A DNA stretch of 64,000 nt from Pseudobacteriovorax antillogorgiicola (GTDB taxonomy: Bacteria > Bdellovibrionota_B > Oligoflexia > Oligoflexales > Oligoflexaceae). Both the position numbers and the translations under genes were made by a program. The notes under the pieces were generated by a model. It saw nothing but the letters and a program-made list of their open reading frames with translations. It made no database searches and was not told where the DNA came from. Within the stretch, counting starts at the first letter, position 1; each line of letters opens with the position of its first letter. The stretch is taken from positions 421,326 through 485,325 of the forward strand of contig NZ_FWZT01000002.1 of assembly GCF_900177345.1 (NCBI RefSeq), read 5' to 3'. Positions 43,944-52,792 of the stretch are shown in pieces.

Positions 43944-44235
43944 TTCGTGTATGCTAGCCGATAGAGTTGTTCGCCTCATACCTTTTGATATGGATTGAAA
44001 TCTCGTTTCGGAGGCTTCCTCATCTTTCAATGTCAACAGAATTTACCCTGTATTATTAAAAAGTATCCCTCCAGTCTCTACCTGGGGCTTGAGAATTCCG
44101 AGCGCAGCGAATTCTTACCAACGTCATACTTTGCAAGTCTTTTTCGTAAGTTCCCAAGAGGTTTTCGTCGATATTGATATCTGACTGGCATCGATATCCT
44201 ATATTCTTGATGTCTGCGCTAATTGGGATTTCTGT
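43944..44235. other. Intergenic region between ceramidase and receiver genes
   Basis: About 290 bases with no coding frame. An AGAATTC-10-GAATTCT inverted repeat (44092-44115) is the only symmetric feature. No clear promoter or terminator could be named. Confidence 0.3.
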
Positions 44236-44625
44236 ATGGAACAAAAAGTGCTCGTAATCGACGATGACTTCGATATCCTTTTGCTGATATGTGACATCTT
44301 AGAGTCGCATAACTATACCTGTGAGGCAGTGTCTAATCCAAGTGAAGTCTTGAACATGGCGAGTGAGCAGCTAACGGCCTTCGACCTAATATTTACCGAC
44401 ATCAAGATGCCCGAACTAGATGGCTTTGATTTGATCAGCATTCTTAAGGATAGGGGCGTTGAGGTTCCAGTGATTGCTGTGACTGGCTTGCCGGACGAGG
44501 GACAGTCCCTTTTTGAAACCAAGCTATCTCGTAGGCGATGCAGCCCAGACTATATTGTAAGAAAGCCATTTACCTTTGACCAAATTTCACAACCGAAGAA
44601 ATTTCACTGGAATCTTATGGAATAG
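44236..44625 (+). CDS. Single-domain response regulator (receiver)
   Basis: A 129-aa CheY-like protein: VIDDD acid pair, phospho-acceptor Asp55 in FTDIKMPELDG, Thr in AVTGLP and Lys109 in VRKPF. All receiver residues are intact and no output domain follows. It probably works in a phosphorelay or on a motor-type target. The last 20 residues extend past the fold. The ribosome binding site is weak. Confidence 0.85.
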   Translation: MEQKVLVIDDDFDILLLICDILESHNYTCEAVSNPSEVLNMASEQLTAFDLIFTDIKMPELDGFDLISILKDRGVEVPVIAVTGLPDEGQSLFETKLSRRRCSPDYIVRKPFTFDQISQPKKFHWNLME

Positions 44626-44760
44626 ATTCCGATTGTCCCCATGTGTGTCTCGTACTCGCAGGACGTTGTTGAGAAGGGCTACCGGTGTTTCCTGCCAATT
44701 GGATGAAATGTCATTTATAATGTAGGAAGATGCTGAGTACGTCTAAAGTTTGGGGTCAAC

Positions 44761-45924
44761 ATGCTTTCAAAAAAATCAAAAGTAGCAATTGTGACGGCTA
44801 ATTTCAATGTTAAGCAACTAATCATTGAGTGCCTTTCTACATTTGGCTTTACTGATGTTCAGTCCTTCGAAACCACTCACGAAGCCTACGAAGTTTGCTC
44901 TCGCGCCCAGTACGACTTGTTTATTGTTGAGATGGATATGCCGGATAACCCTGGAGTGACCCTCATGCAGAGGCTTCGTAGCACAGGCAACTACGGCTTT
45001 GAACCGATGCTTTTTTTAGGTAGTCGTATGAATGAGTCGACGTTGAACTTATTTCTCGAATTTGATGTTGACTACGTTTTGATGGGAGCTCTGGACAAGG
45101 AGCGCTGCGAGGCGAAGCTCAAATATCTGATCAAAACTGAAAATCATCTTCCCGAACCCGTTCAAAAATATCGTGATGCAAAATCTGCCTATTGGAATGG
45201 AATCTATGAAATGAGCCGGGATTTGGTCGATGACCTGATCAAGATGGGTGTTAGCAACGAGCGTGTTATGGTCCTCAAAGGGGATATTCTAGCTCAAGAG
45301 CAGAACAACAGCGAGGCAGCTAGCTACTATCAGCAGGTCCTTACCAAAAACCCTAGCTCCCTTTGCGCCAGAAACAAACTAGCAAAATTAAAGATGGCTG
45401 AGGGCAAGTACACCGAGGCAAAACTGATGCTTGACGAGATGGTAGAATTGAATCCTCACCATCTTAAGGCCTTGGAGAATGCGGGCTTCACGAATTTTGA
45501 ATTGGGTTATGACGATCTTGCCAAGCAACAGATGGCTCAACTGGAGAAAATGGATAGTGACAACGATACGGCAAACACAGTTTTGACAAAGGTAGCTATC
45601 CGTGAGGGTGATTACGAGACGGCGAGCAAGCGTATGGAAGGGCAAGATAACTCCCAAGAGATTGCCGAAGAGTTGAATAAGGCCGGAGTAAAGCTCGTTA
45701 AGGACGAGGATTTCGAAGGAGCTATCAAGGTGTACCTTGATTGTTTAAGACTCATCGAAGATGAAGAAATGACCGCTAAGATCTGCTATAACTTGGCATT
45801 TGCCTATGCAAAGCTCAAGAATATGACAAAGGCTCGGGAGTTTTGTGAGAGGGCGCTGATGGCGGATTCAGGGCTGGAGCCGGCCCAGAAGATGATGGCT
45901 CAGCTAAACAAGCAGACAGCTTAG
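44761..45924 (+). CDS. Pseudo-receiver plus TPR protein
   Basis: Residues 5-125 fold like a receiver, but the acid pair is missing (AIVTANFN) and the acceptor position is Glu (FIVEMDMPD), so it probably cannot be phosphorylated. Residues 145-385 contain about six TPR repeats (AASYYQQVLTKNPSSLCARNKLA is one in part; AKLMLDEMVELNPHHLKAL is another). The plan suggests a scaffold that binds partner proteins with a fixed, phosphate-mimicking receiver. It lies 135 bases after another receiver gene on the same strand. Confidence 0.8.
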   Translation: MLSKKSKVAIVTANFNVKQLIIECLSTFGFTDVQSFETTHEAYEVCSRAQYDLFIVEMDMPDNPGVTLMQRLRSTGNYGFEPMLFLGSRMNESTLNLFLEFDVDYVLMGALDKERCEAKLKYLIKTENHLPEPVQKYRDAKSAYWNGIYEMSRDLVDDLIKMGVSNERVMVLKGDILAQEQNNSEAASYYQQVLTKNPSSLCARNKLAKLKMAEGKYTEAKLMLDEMVELNPHHLKALENAGFTNFELGYDDLAKQQMAQLEKMDSDNDTANTVLTKVAIREGDYETASKRMEGQDNSQEIAEELNKAGVKLVKDEDFEGAIKVYLDCLRLIEDEEMTAKICYNLAFAYAKLKNMTKAREFCERALMADSGLEPAQKMMAQLNKQTA

Positions 45925-45950
45925 GCTGGGAGCAAAGTCGCCCCTCAGCC
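45924..45950. terminator. Imperfect hairpin between convergent genes
   Basis: GGCTGGGAG (45924-45932) and CCCTCAGCC (45942-45950) pair with one G-U and one mismatch between the TPR gene and the convergent YceI gene. There is no T-run, so the call is weak. Confidence 0.3.
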
Positions 45951-45960
45951 TTGCCAGCAC

Positions 45961-46599
45961 TTAGAGGCTGCTTTGCTTGTTAGCTGGTGTCGTGTAAATC
46001 GTGGCATCGATCTTTATTTTGTCATCGATAACCTTATCTGCAGCTAGCTTGAATATTGAAGAAGAACCATACTTAACATCGAAAACCGTGCGATCAAAAG
46101 TCATGGTGGCCACAAGCTTGTTGCCATCGAACATCACATTTTCGATCTTAACTTCAACTTCTTTACTGTCTTTGCTGTTTTTCTTATTGATGTCTTTTGT
46201 GATACCGCGGACAGTTAGCTTCCCTTGCAACTCGTACTTATTCTTGCCAGTACTTTTAGCTGAAGTGATGATCAATTTTGACTCTGGGTGTTTTTCGGTG
46301 GCAAAAAAGTCTGCAGACTCTAAATGGCCTACCAATTTCTTATTCCACTTTGGGTCTTTGACGTCTTCGTTTTTGATGGACTTCATGTTGACGACAATCT
46401 CACCGCCAGTTAATTTGCCGCTGTCAACTTTTAGGTGCCCCGACTTAACATCGATGGTCCCATTGTGGCTGTCACCGATCACCTTTTTACCCATCCACTC
46501 AATTTTTGACTGAGCTTTGTTGATGTCCATATTGCCAGCGAGCGCTGATGAGGATAAAAGAAGGGCACTTGATGCTAAGCTTAGGAATATCTTTTTCAT
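45961..46599 (-). CDS. YceI-family periplasmic protein
   Basis: A signal peptide ending ALAG is followed by a lipocalin-like YceI domain: SKIEWMGKKVIGDSHNGTI, KLVGHLESADFFATEKHP, GKLTVRGITKDI and MTFDRTVFDVKYGS. The family binds isoprenoid or similar lipids in the periplasm and is linked to stress. AAGGAGA lies nine bases before the ATG. It is divergent from a LysR-type gene that may regulate it. Confidence 0.93.
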   Translation of the reverse strand: MKKIFLSLASSALLLSSSALAGNMDINKAQSKIEWMGKKVIGDSHNGTIDVKSGHLKVDSGKLTGGEIVVNMKSIKNEDVKDPKWNKKLVGHLESADFFATEKHPESKLIITSAKSTGKNKYELQGKLTVRGITKDINKKNSKDSKEVEVKIENVMFDGNKLVATMTFDRTVFDVKYGSSSIFKLAADKVIDDKIKIDATIYTTPANKQSSL

Positions 46600-46631
46600 A
46601 CCAGAAATCTCCTTGAGTTTTTTACTTACGG

Positions 46632-46665
46632 GTTGCCACCGGCAACACCTCTACTATTCGGTGTT
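46632..46665. promoter_or_regulatory. Two small stem-loops in the yceI leader
   Basis: GTTGCC-ACC-GGCAAC (46632-46646) and AACACC-10-GGTGTT (46644-46665) are overlapping inverted repeats between the divergent yceI and lysR-type starts. They could be alternative folds in the yceI leader or protein-binding sites. Confidence 0.3.
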
Positions 46666-46694
46666 CCGCAAGTTTTGAAAATACTTAATTAATG

Positions 46695-46713
46695 GATATA
46701 CTGTTCGTATATC
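46695..46713. promoter_or_regulatory. Candidate LysR-type operator
   Basis: GATATAC, a five-base spacer and GTATATC form a perfect inverted repeat 22 bases upstream of the LysR-type start, in the shared divergent promoter region. It contains the T-N11-A spacing common for LysR-family boxes and could control both this regulator and the YceI gene. Confidence 0.55.
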
Positions 46714-46734
46714 AGAACAATCAAGGTTATCCTA

Positions 46735-47637
46735 ATGATTGATTCCAACAGCTTGATATTATTTGTAAAAATTTATGAACTAGGCAGCTTCTCTGCCGTG
46801 GCAAAAGAGCTTAGGCTTGCCAAAAGTGTCGTGAGTCAGAGAATCTCCAGCCTGGAGGAACAGCTCAACGTCCGCTTGCTGAATCGTACCACCCGCAAGG
46901 TGACGGTCACGGACGAAGGGATCAAGCTCTTGCCTCTAGCTCGGAACGTTGCTGAAAGTGTCAGCGAAGTGATGGCTTACTCCGACTCTTTCAGCCAGGA
47001 GCCTTCAGGGCGCTTGCGGGTGACAGCGCCCCACGATATTGGCTATCAACTCTTGGAAGAGTTCATCCCTAAGTTTCGGGCTAACTACCCTAAAGTGCAG
47101 GTGGATTTTCGTTGCTCAAATCAGTATCTAGACTTAATCCAGGAGCAGATCGATGTCGCTATCCGTGTGGCAACCAAGGGTTTAGAAGACTCGTCCTACA
47201 TATCCAAGAAGCTTTTTCGTAGCCGCTTGGGCCTCTATGCAAGTCCAAACTTGGATGGCATCGAAAACTTACAAAAGGTCGACGAGCTGGTTCAGTTTCC
47301 AGTGATACAAAGGACTCCTGTAGACTACGTTGAACTGAACTGTAATGGCAAGATAGAGCGTGTTAACACGGGTAGCCCCATCCTGGTTTGCAACGACATG
47401 TACGGAGCGATGATAGCAGCCCGCTCGGGAATTGGAGTCGCTCTGCTGCCGCTATTCTTGGCCGAGAAGATGGTCGCATCCGGAGATCTTGTTCCAGTGC
47501 TACAAGGTACCAATATTGTTTCTGGTAGCTTTCACCTAATCTACCCAAGTAGGCGCCATATACCTAGAAAGACCCAGGTATTTCTGGATATGCTCTGGGA
47601 GCAATTCAATCCCCGAAGCGAAGATACGATCCTCTGA
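46735..47637 (+). CDS. LysR-family transcriptional regulator
   Basis: A 300-aa LysR-type protein. Its N-terminal winged HTH is FVKIYELGSFSAVAKELRLAKSVVSQRISSLEE in part, with NRTTRKVTVTDEG at the wing. A substrate-binding domain follows (GRLRVTAPHDIGY, DVAIRVATKG, GIGVALLPLFLAEKMVASGDLVPVL). The sequence is closest in feel to the AphB/CrgA-like group with a Ser/Lys-rich recognition helix. The divergent YceI gene is its likely target. AAGG lies eight bases before the ATG. Confidence 0.92.
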   Translation: MIDSNSLILFVKIYELGSFSAVAKELRLAKSVVSQRISSLEEQLNVRLLNRTTRKVTVTDEGIKLLPLARNVAESVSEVMAYSDSFSQEPSGRLRVTAPHDIGYQLLEEFIPKFRANYPKVQVDFRCSNQYLDLIQEQIDVAIRVATKGLEDSSYISKKLFRSRLGLYASPNLDGIENLQKVDELVQFPVIQRTPVDYVELNCNGKIERVNTGSPILVCNDMYGAMIAARSGIGVALLPLFLAEKMVASGDLVPVLQGTNIVSGSFHLIYPSRRHIPRKTQVFLDMLWEQFNPRSEDTIL

Positions 47638-47988
47638 TTATCAATTCAGCTAGCCCAGGACTCGTTTCTCTCATGATTGCTTTCTCTGATTCCCTGGTAT
47701 CCTGGAATCCATACTTCGTGAGCTCATAACAATTCAGTGATAGGGAACCGTTTTTGTCACATTATCGCATTAGAAGTTAGGTCGATTTTCAAAATCCGCT
47801 TCCGTACTTTCTACCGGCTATGGGGGTGCATGTTTTATTCTCTTTCCTTTTTAAATAGCTATGCAGGGACGATCGTAGCTATAGTGATGTCGCCAAAGTT
47901 GACTTTGAAAAAGAATCTTAACGACACAATCTTTTAAACTCTACTATCATTTGATACCCTTAAGACAACTACATTTTAAGAGGTCTCC
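47638..47988. other. Gene-free gap before the CheX-like gene
   Basis: About 350 bases, AT-rich near its right end. GATTCC-10-GGAATC (47688-47709) is a weak hairpin after the LysR-type gene. A 66-codon open frame in the middle has no ribosome binding site and no recognisable content. Nothing else is seen. Confidence 0.3.
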
Positions 47989-48636
47989 TTGGAAGCTTTG
48001 AAAGTAGAAAGGTTAAACCCGGTTGAAGCTGCATTCTGCAAGTTCGACAAAAATAAAGAGCAGAGAGATAGATATGAGCCATTTAGCTCGGCAATTCGAG
48101 ACATAACTCTCTACAAACATCAAGAGATTTGCAAGGGCTCAAAAGTGGATCTTCTTCCCTGCCAAGATCCATTTTCTTCAATATTCGGTCACTGGATGAC
48201 GCTAATTATAATTTCTGGAAAAAAGCTAAAGATATGTCTAAAGACTCACTTCAATACCGCGGAAGGCTTCTATCTTTTAGAGCAATCTACGATCGGACGA
48301 AAAAAGAGGTCCGAAGCTGATTTATTAAGATCTTTTGACTTTATGAAAGAACTCTCTAATGAAGTTGCCGGTAGGATCAAATCTAGCCTGGGATCAGAAA
48401 ATAGTGCTATCGGTTTAAGCCTTCCATTACTTACAAGAGGTTTTGACGAAGTTCTGTTTATTGATCGAATTATTAAAGCAAATAAAGGTGAAGAAAGAGC
48501 GCGAGAAACCTGGAGTATCAATTGTAACGGGCATCTCGTCACCTATACAGCTGAAGTTCAAGTCCTTGAGTGGGATGTTTTTAACGACCTACAAACCCCG
48601 CAAGAAGATTCCGCTGGGAATACGGAGTTTCTATGA
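47989..48636 (+). CDS. CheX-like domain protein
   Basis: A 215-aa protein whose middle resembles the CheX/CheC phosphatase fold: FMKELSNEVAGRIKSSLG and IGLSLPLLTRGF follow the family pattern of ELxNxxAGxxKxxL and LSLPxVxxG. CheX dephosphorylates CheY. The key acidic and Asn residues appear present (Glu and Asn of ELSNE). It starts with TTG and AGAGG five bases upstream. Its stop overlaps the next ATG (ATGA), so it is co-translated with the PAS protein. No chemotaxis genes are nearby. Confidence 0.55.
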   Translation: MEALKVERLNPVEAAFCKFDKNKEQRDRYEPFSSAIRDITLYKHQEICKGSKVDLLPCQDPFSSIFGHWMTLIIISGKKLKICLKTHFNTAEGFYLLEQSTIGRKKRSEADLLRSFDFMKELSNEVAGRIKSSLGSENSAIGLSLPLLTRGFDEVLFIDRIIKANKGEERARETWSINCNGHLVTYTAEVQVLEWDVFNDLQTPQEDSAGNTEFL

Positions 48637-49493
48637 ATCAGTCATTGTCAGATCCTACTGCGGAGCTCATCGCAGCGACTCAAAGCTTGGCAGCAAGTCA
48701 CGAGATTGTAGTTGAACTTGAAAGGGCTAAGCGCAATATCGAACAGATGATTGATGGGCTAACCACATCTTTTGCGATTATCAGTGAAGCTGGAATTATC
48801 TATAAAGCTAATAGACTCATGGCGCAATACTTTAATGTCTCCATAGAAGAGCTTCTAGGAAGGCAGATATCAGACATCTTTCATCCAGAAGTATGGAGCG
48901 ATTTCCAGGAAAAAGAAATGATCCTGATAAATGCAGAGCGCAAACATCACATCGAGATAGAACTACCGATAGTCGACTATGAGGGTAAAACTAAAGAAAT
49001 CCTATGGACTATGCGCCCTCTCAGTGGCATTAGCGGTAATTTTCAACGTCTATACCAAATACTGGGACATGACATTTCCAAGGTAAAAGAATATGAGCGT
49101 CAGATTGATGTGATTTTCTCTCATATTCCCATAGGTTTATTTACAATTAATCGTAGCTTACGTATAGAAGGCACTTACAGTGAATATACTAAGACGCTTT
49201 TGGGATCAGACTCTCTCGACGGTAAATCACTTCTAGATTTGCTTTCTGGAATTATGGAAGGTTATTTAAGGGATCTTCAACTTAAAAAATTCCGGATACT
49301 TAAGGAAGCGTTCGGACAAAGTCATGAATGGTATGAGAAAAATAGAGTTCAGTTACCCAGTGAATTGGAGGTACAGCCTCTAGACTCACAAGAGAGCGTC
49401 AAAATCTGTTTAAACTATAATCCTGTATATATGCAGGATCACATTGATAGATTTATTATTATGATAAACGAAATAAAAGTGTCTGCAAAATAA
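48633..49493 (+). CDS. PAS-domain protein without output domain
   Basis: A short coiled region (residues 10-40) leads into a PAS domain (45-150; IISEAGIIYKANRLMAQYF, LLGRQISDIFHPEVW), then a second PAS-like segment (155-280; IFSHIPIGLFTINRSLRIEG). No kinase, GGDEF, EAL or methyl-accepting region follows. It probably senses a ligand or redox state and acts by binding the CheX-like partner encoded in the same operon with an ATGA overlap. It may also be a remnant of a larger kinase. Confidence 0.65.
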   Translation: MNQSLSDPTAELIAATQSLAASHEIVVELERAKRNIEQMIDGLTTSFAIISEAGIIYKANRLMAQYFNVSIEELLGRQISDIFHPEVWSDFQEKEMILINAERKHHIEIELPIVDYEGKTKEILWTMRPLSGISGNFQRLYQILGHDISKVKEYERQIDVIFSHIPIGLFTINRSLRIEGTYSEYTKTLLGSDSLDGKSLLDLLSGIMEGYLRDLQLKKFRILKEAFGQSHEWYEKNRVQLPSELEVQPLDSQESVKICLNYNPVYMQDHIDRFIIMINEIKVSAK

Positions 49494-49542
49494 TTTTGGC
49501 TTGAGTATTGAGGCGACTCGAACGTGATTTTGGTGGACAGAC

Positions 49543-50433
49543 TCAGTTCTGAGCCGCTTCTCCGATCGCAACTGGGATGAGAACGTCGATACGTACCGTC
49601 TCTCCGATAGGGTCAAAATCAGCGTCGTAGATTTCCATATCAGGTCCATCTAGCCTGTCATAATCCGATTCAGGCAGAAACTTGCCCCAGATGAAATCAA
49701 GAGTAGAAGCGAAGGCATCGAGAGGGCCATCATGGCGAAAGCGGGCATACCTCGCTCCTGGTATTAATCGCCTGATCATTCCAGGGGGTACTTCATCAGG
49801 AACCCGTTCCACCCGGCAACAAGCGAGGTAAGTCAGGTAAGAACCATAGCGGCTTGGTATATCTGCATCTTTGTTCATGCAGACCCCATAGGTCTGGTCG
49901 GAACAACGCCCGTTGATTTCATGTTGACGGGACATAAAATCATGCCACAGACGCCCCGCTTCTTGGACATGATCGGCGCCTAAGGCCCTCCCCATTCCCA
50001 CATACCACGCTTCCTCCTGCAAAACCTCATCATGGAGAGCACAGAAGTCTCCTGCAAGATTTTTCAACATTTCTTGGCTCACTGGAGGACGTCCTTGAAA
50101 GAAAGGTTGCGGCTTTCTACGAAAAGCTCCAGGTGCCTGATTGAAAAAGCGTTTGAACGCGCGGTGGAATGACTGCTGGGATTCAAATTGAGCCTCTAGG
50201 GCGATATTGAGGATGCTAATCTTGGTCCTCATTAGTTTGTTGGCGGCCTCCGTGAGACGACGCTTGCGGATATAGTCGGCCAGGGGTTCCCCTACCAAAG
50301 CCGCAAATAGCCGCTGAAAATGATACAGGCTGTATCCAGCAGTCTCGGCCACTGCTTCAAGAGATATAGGGTGAGCCAGCTGGTTCTCAATATAGGCTAG
50401 AGCCTTTCGGACAGCGGGGATGTAGTGTTGCAT
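49543..50433 (-). CDS. AraC-family regulator with GyrI-like effector domain
   Basis: The AraC HTH pair occupies residues 1-105 (SLEAVAETAGYSLYHFQRLF, ILNIALEAQFESQQSFHRAFKRFF). The last 150 residues form a GyrI-like/SoxR-effector domain (VPPGMIRRLIPGARYARFRHDGP), typical of Rob-type regulators. Met at 50433 is the natural AraC start; the frame continues upstream to 50589 with a non-homologous leader. It is divergent from the VOC gene and probably regulates it. Confidence 0.9.
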   Translation of the reverse strand: MQHYIPAVRKALAYIENQLAHPISLEAVAETAGYSLYHFQRLFAALVGEPLADYIRKRRLTEAANKLMRTKISILNIALEAQFESQQSFHRAFKRFFNQAPGAFRRKPQPFFQGRPPVSQEMLKNLAGDFCALHDEVLQEEAWYVGMGRALGADHVQEAGRLWHDFMSRQHEINGRCSDQTYGVCMNKDADIPSRYGSYLTYLACCRVERVPDEVPPGMIRRLIPGARYARFRHDGPLDAFASTLDFIWGKFLPESDYDRLDGPDMEIYDADFDPIGETVRIDVLIPVAIGEAAQN

Positions 50434-50610
50434 ATTAGTCTTTGATTTTAATTTGTTACAGCCTACAACACTCAAAATAGCACAAACGGTTAAAACCGTC
50501 ACCGTTGAAGAAGATAGTCTTCCTATTGTCGGAAGGCGCAAGGAACTAGGCAGGCACAAAGAGGTCCGCCTTATATAGTATCCACTCATCTAATTTGAAA
50601 GGACACCGTA

Positions 50611-51006
50611 ATGAATACAGAAAAAATGAAAATCAACGGCGGCATAATCACCGACAAACTCGCGGAAACAAGAGCCTTCTATATGGACCAGCTTGGCTTT
50701 CAAGTTACTTTCGACTCAGACTGGTTTTGCTTGCTTCACTGCCCCGGCAATCCCAAATCCGAAGTCGCCTTCCTCACCCCCCACCACCCAAGCCAGGGAG
50801 AGCTGTTTCAAAAGCCGTTCAAGGGTGATGGGGTTTTCTTCACCATTGAGGTTGACAACGTTGACGAAGTCTACGCCAAGATCAGGGCTAAGGGTGTCAA
50901 TATCGCCCTCGATATCAGGGATGAGGAGTGGGGTGATCGTCACTTTGCGGTGACGGATCCTAACGGCATAGGCATCGATTTCGTGACTCACAACCCAAGA
51001 TCGTAA
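50611..51006 (+). CDS. VOC (glyoxalase/bleomycin-resistance) family protein
   Basis: A 131-aa vicinal-oxygen-chelate protein: the first betaalphabetabetabeta unit has KLAETRAFYMDQLGFQ and FCLLHCPG, and the second has GVFFTIEVDNVDEVYAKIRAKG and FAVTDPNGIGIDFV. Metal ligand positions are only partly clear. It may detoxify or sequester a small molecule. AAAGGA lies nine bases before the ATG. The neighbouring AraC/GyrI regulator, transcribed in the opposite direction, probably controls it. Confidence 0.88.
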   Translation: MNTEKMKINGGIITDKLAETRAFYMDQLGFQVTFDSDWFCLLHCPGNPKSEVAFLTPHHPSQGELFQKPFKGDGVFFTIEVDNVDEVYAKIRAKGVNIALDIRDEEWGDRHFAVTDPNGIGIDFVTHNPRS

Positions 51007-51101
51007 TATTCAATTCGCAAGTCAGGTAGAATGGATAAAATGGGGGATATGCTCCAAATTGCGATCTCTACTAGACGTGGAAGGTTAGCACTATTTACGA
51101 T

Positions 51102-51174
51102 CCTTCGAAGGCTCAACAGCTTAGCCGTAAGAGCAAGCTTTGCTTTCCATAAGCTAGGAGAAGCCGCTCGAAGG
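51102..51174. repeat. Extended nested stem-loop element
   Basis: Four pairings are nested in 73 bases: CCTTCGA with TCGAAGG at the ends, then GGCT with AGCC, AGCTTA with TAAGCT, and AGCAA with TTGCT around a three-base loop. About 22 pairs in all. It lies in the gene-free gap 51007-51354, 96 bases after the VOC gene, and could be a REP-like repeat, a transcript-end structure or a small RNA. The rest of the gap shows nothing else. Confidence 0.45.
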
Positions 51175-51354
51175 ACTTTTCTTTCAGACTGACTAATAAA
51201 TATTCGTCTATAGAATTTCTAAAATCCAATTTCCTCTCCACCGTGATTTGCGACATTTTCCCTAGGAGATGAGGTTTCACATGAATCTATAATACAAGCG
51301 GATGCTTTACTACTAAGTTGGCGTCAGGAATGGTGCTATGTGTTTCATGCCACC

Positions 51355-52494
51355 CTAAAGAACACGACTCCAAACTTCAATGGCACTGCCTGACACTAGA
51401 GAGGTGGTATCAGCGGAGAAAGTAATCTCATTGTTGGTATAACTCATGACCGTGTGGATATAATAGGTATCTCCCTGGTGTTTTCCAGATATAGCTCCAT
51501 CACCCAAGACGATAAATTGCTGAAAGGCTGCAGGTGCCGCCGCCATCGTGCGAAGTAAACATGAATCATTGGTTACTGTGACTTCACTGAGGGAGCTTAC
51601 GACCAAAGTTCCAGTTTTAGGACTTTCCGGGCTTACACCAGAAGCGCTATCATTGTAGTAGCAGGTAACATTCCAGGTGCCTATCATCACGTCTTCGATT
51701 GGTAAAGGGTTTCTTTCGTTGCTTGCAAATGTCGTAGTACCCAAGTTGGTTGTAACGCCGTTTTCTACGGTGACGGATACATCTTTAATATAGGGAAACT
51801 TTTCTAGGCGTAGCGTATAAGTCCCCTTGGGAGTGAATAGGAGATTAAAGGCTCCATTGTCACCAGTTCGCACAAAGTAGGGCTCACCAGGAATGTACAC
51901 ATCCACTCCCGCAAGCGATACATTGGCATCTGCGAACGCAACTGTCCCAACGATGGCGGAAACTTGCCGAACTTGGTAAGTCCCGAGTGCAATAGTATCC
52001 AGCCCCTGGTCATCCTCGCTCACATCACTTTCTTTGAGTGAGACTTTTTTTCGAATGCCTAGGGCCTTGCCCTGGCCATCATCTGGGATTTCCACTCTAA
52101 CGGTATAAGTGTATTCTTCGTCGACGGCTCCCACCACATCATCGTCTTCGGTAGTGCTAGTGTCACTACCCTCTGTGGAACCATCAGTTTGTGTCAGGGA
52201 ATAGGAGCCATCCACTACAAGGCTACCAGGTGCCACATCAAAGGTATAGCTACCATCTTCGGCGATACTTGCCTCAGAAACGACGAGCCCATCATTTCTT
52301 TCGAGCAAAACCTCCTCTCCAGAAACCACCGTGTTATTGTTAGCATCTTCTCCATTTTCGATCGTGCCGGAGATGATTAGTGCCCCCGTAGGGACAGGGC
52401 TGTTACTCTCTAATATAGCTCTTTCATTCGAATCGCTGCTACCGTCATCGTTACAGGCAATCGAGAACAGAATTAAAAAGATAAACCTATGCAT
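51355..52494 (-). CDS. Lipoprotein with carboxypeptidase-regulatory-like domain
   Basis: The leader ends in FSIAC, a good lipobox. The mature protein is acidic and beta-rich. Residues about 170-260 follow the CarboxypepD_reg pattern: AIVGTVAFADANVSLAGVDVYIPG in part, then TGDNGAFNLLFTPKGTYTLRLEKFPY. An Ig-like region precedes it and a lipocalin-like region with two Cys follows (VTCYYND, SCLLRTMA). It is a surface or periplasmic lipoprotein of unknown function, transcribed alone. Confidence 0.7.
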   Translation of the reverse strand: MHRFIFLILFSIACNDDGSSDSNERAILESNSPVPTGALIISGTIENGEDANNNTVVSGEEVLLERNDGLVVSEASIAEDGSYTFDVAPGSLVVDGSYSLTQTDGSTEGSDTSTTEDDDVVGAVDEEYTYTVRVEIPDDGQGKALGIRKKVSLKESDVSEDDQGLDTIALGTYQVRQVSAIVGTVAFADANVSLAGVDVYIPGEPYFVRTGDNGAFNLLFTPKGTYTLRLEKFPYIKDVSVTVENGVTTNLGTTTFASNERNPLPIEDVMIGTWNVTCYYNDSASGVSPESPKTGTLVVSSLSEVTVTNDSCLLRTMAAAPAAFQQFIVLGDGAISGKHQGDTYYIHTVMSYTNNEITFSADTTSLVSGSAIEVWSRVL

Positions 52495-52792
52495 CTTAAA
52501 TCCATGTTTAGCTAATGGTGGTACTGAATCCTAAGGGTATCAGCTCTTTAGCTACGATGGTAGTTTAACTTACATCCGGCATTAGTAGTAACAATCATCA
52601 TGTAAGAAAGCCTTCTAGGCCGTTGAGAGGGTTTGCTCTGTAGAAGTCGATTATGGCTTGCCGCTCTTCTGGCAAAATCCATTAGAGCAATTAGTGCTGA
52701 TACAGTTTTCATATAAGACTGATCGCATTCCATTCAATTATTTAAGTGTTTTGCTTGTCTTAGTTCCGCTTCATCTGGGAGATCTTCAATCC
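52495..52792. other. Gap between the lipoprotein and Fic genes
   Basis: About 300 bases with no convincing gene. Both flanking genes are on the minus strand, so this is the lipoprotein promoter region plus the 3' end of the Fic transcript. No clear hairpin with T-run was found. Confidence 0.3.

Noticed and set aside
47737..47937. A 66-codon open frame in the gap before the CheX-like gene
   Set aside because: No ribosome binding site, no recognisable motifs and odd composition. Likely chance.
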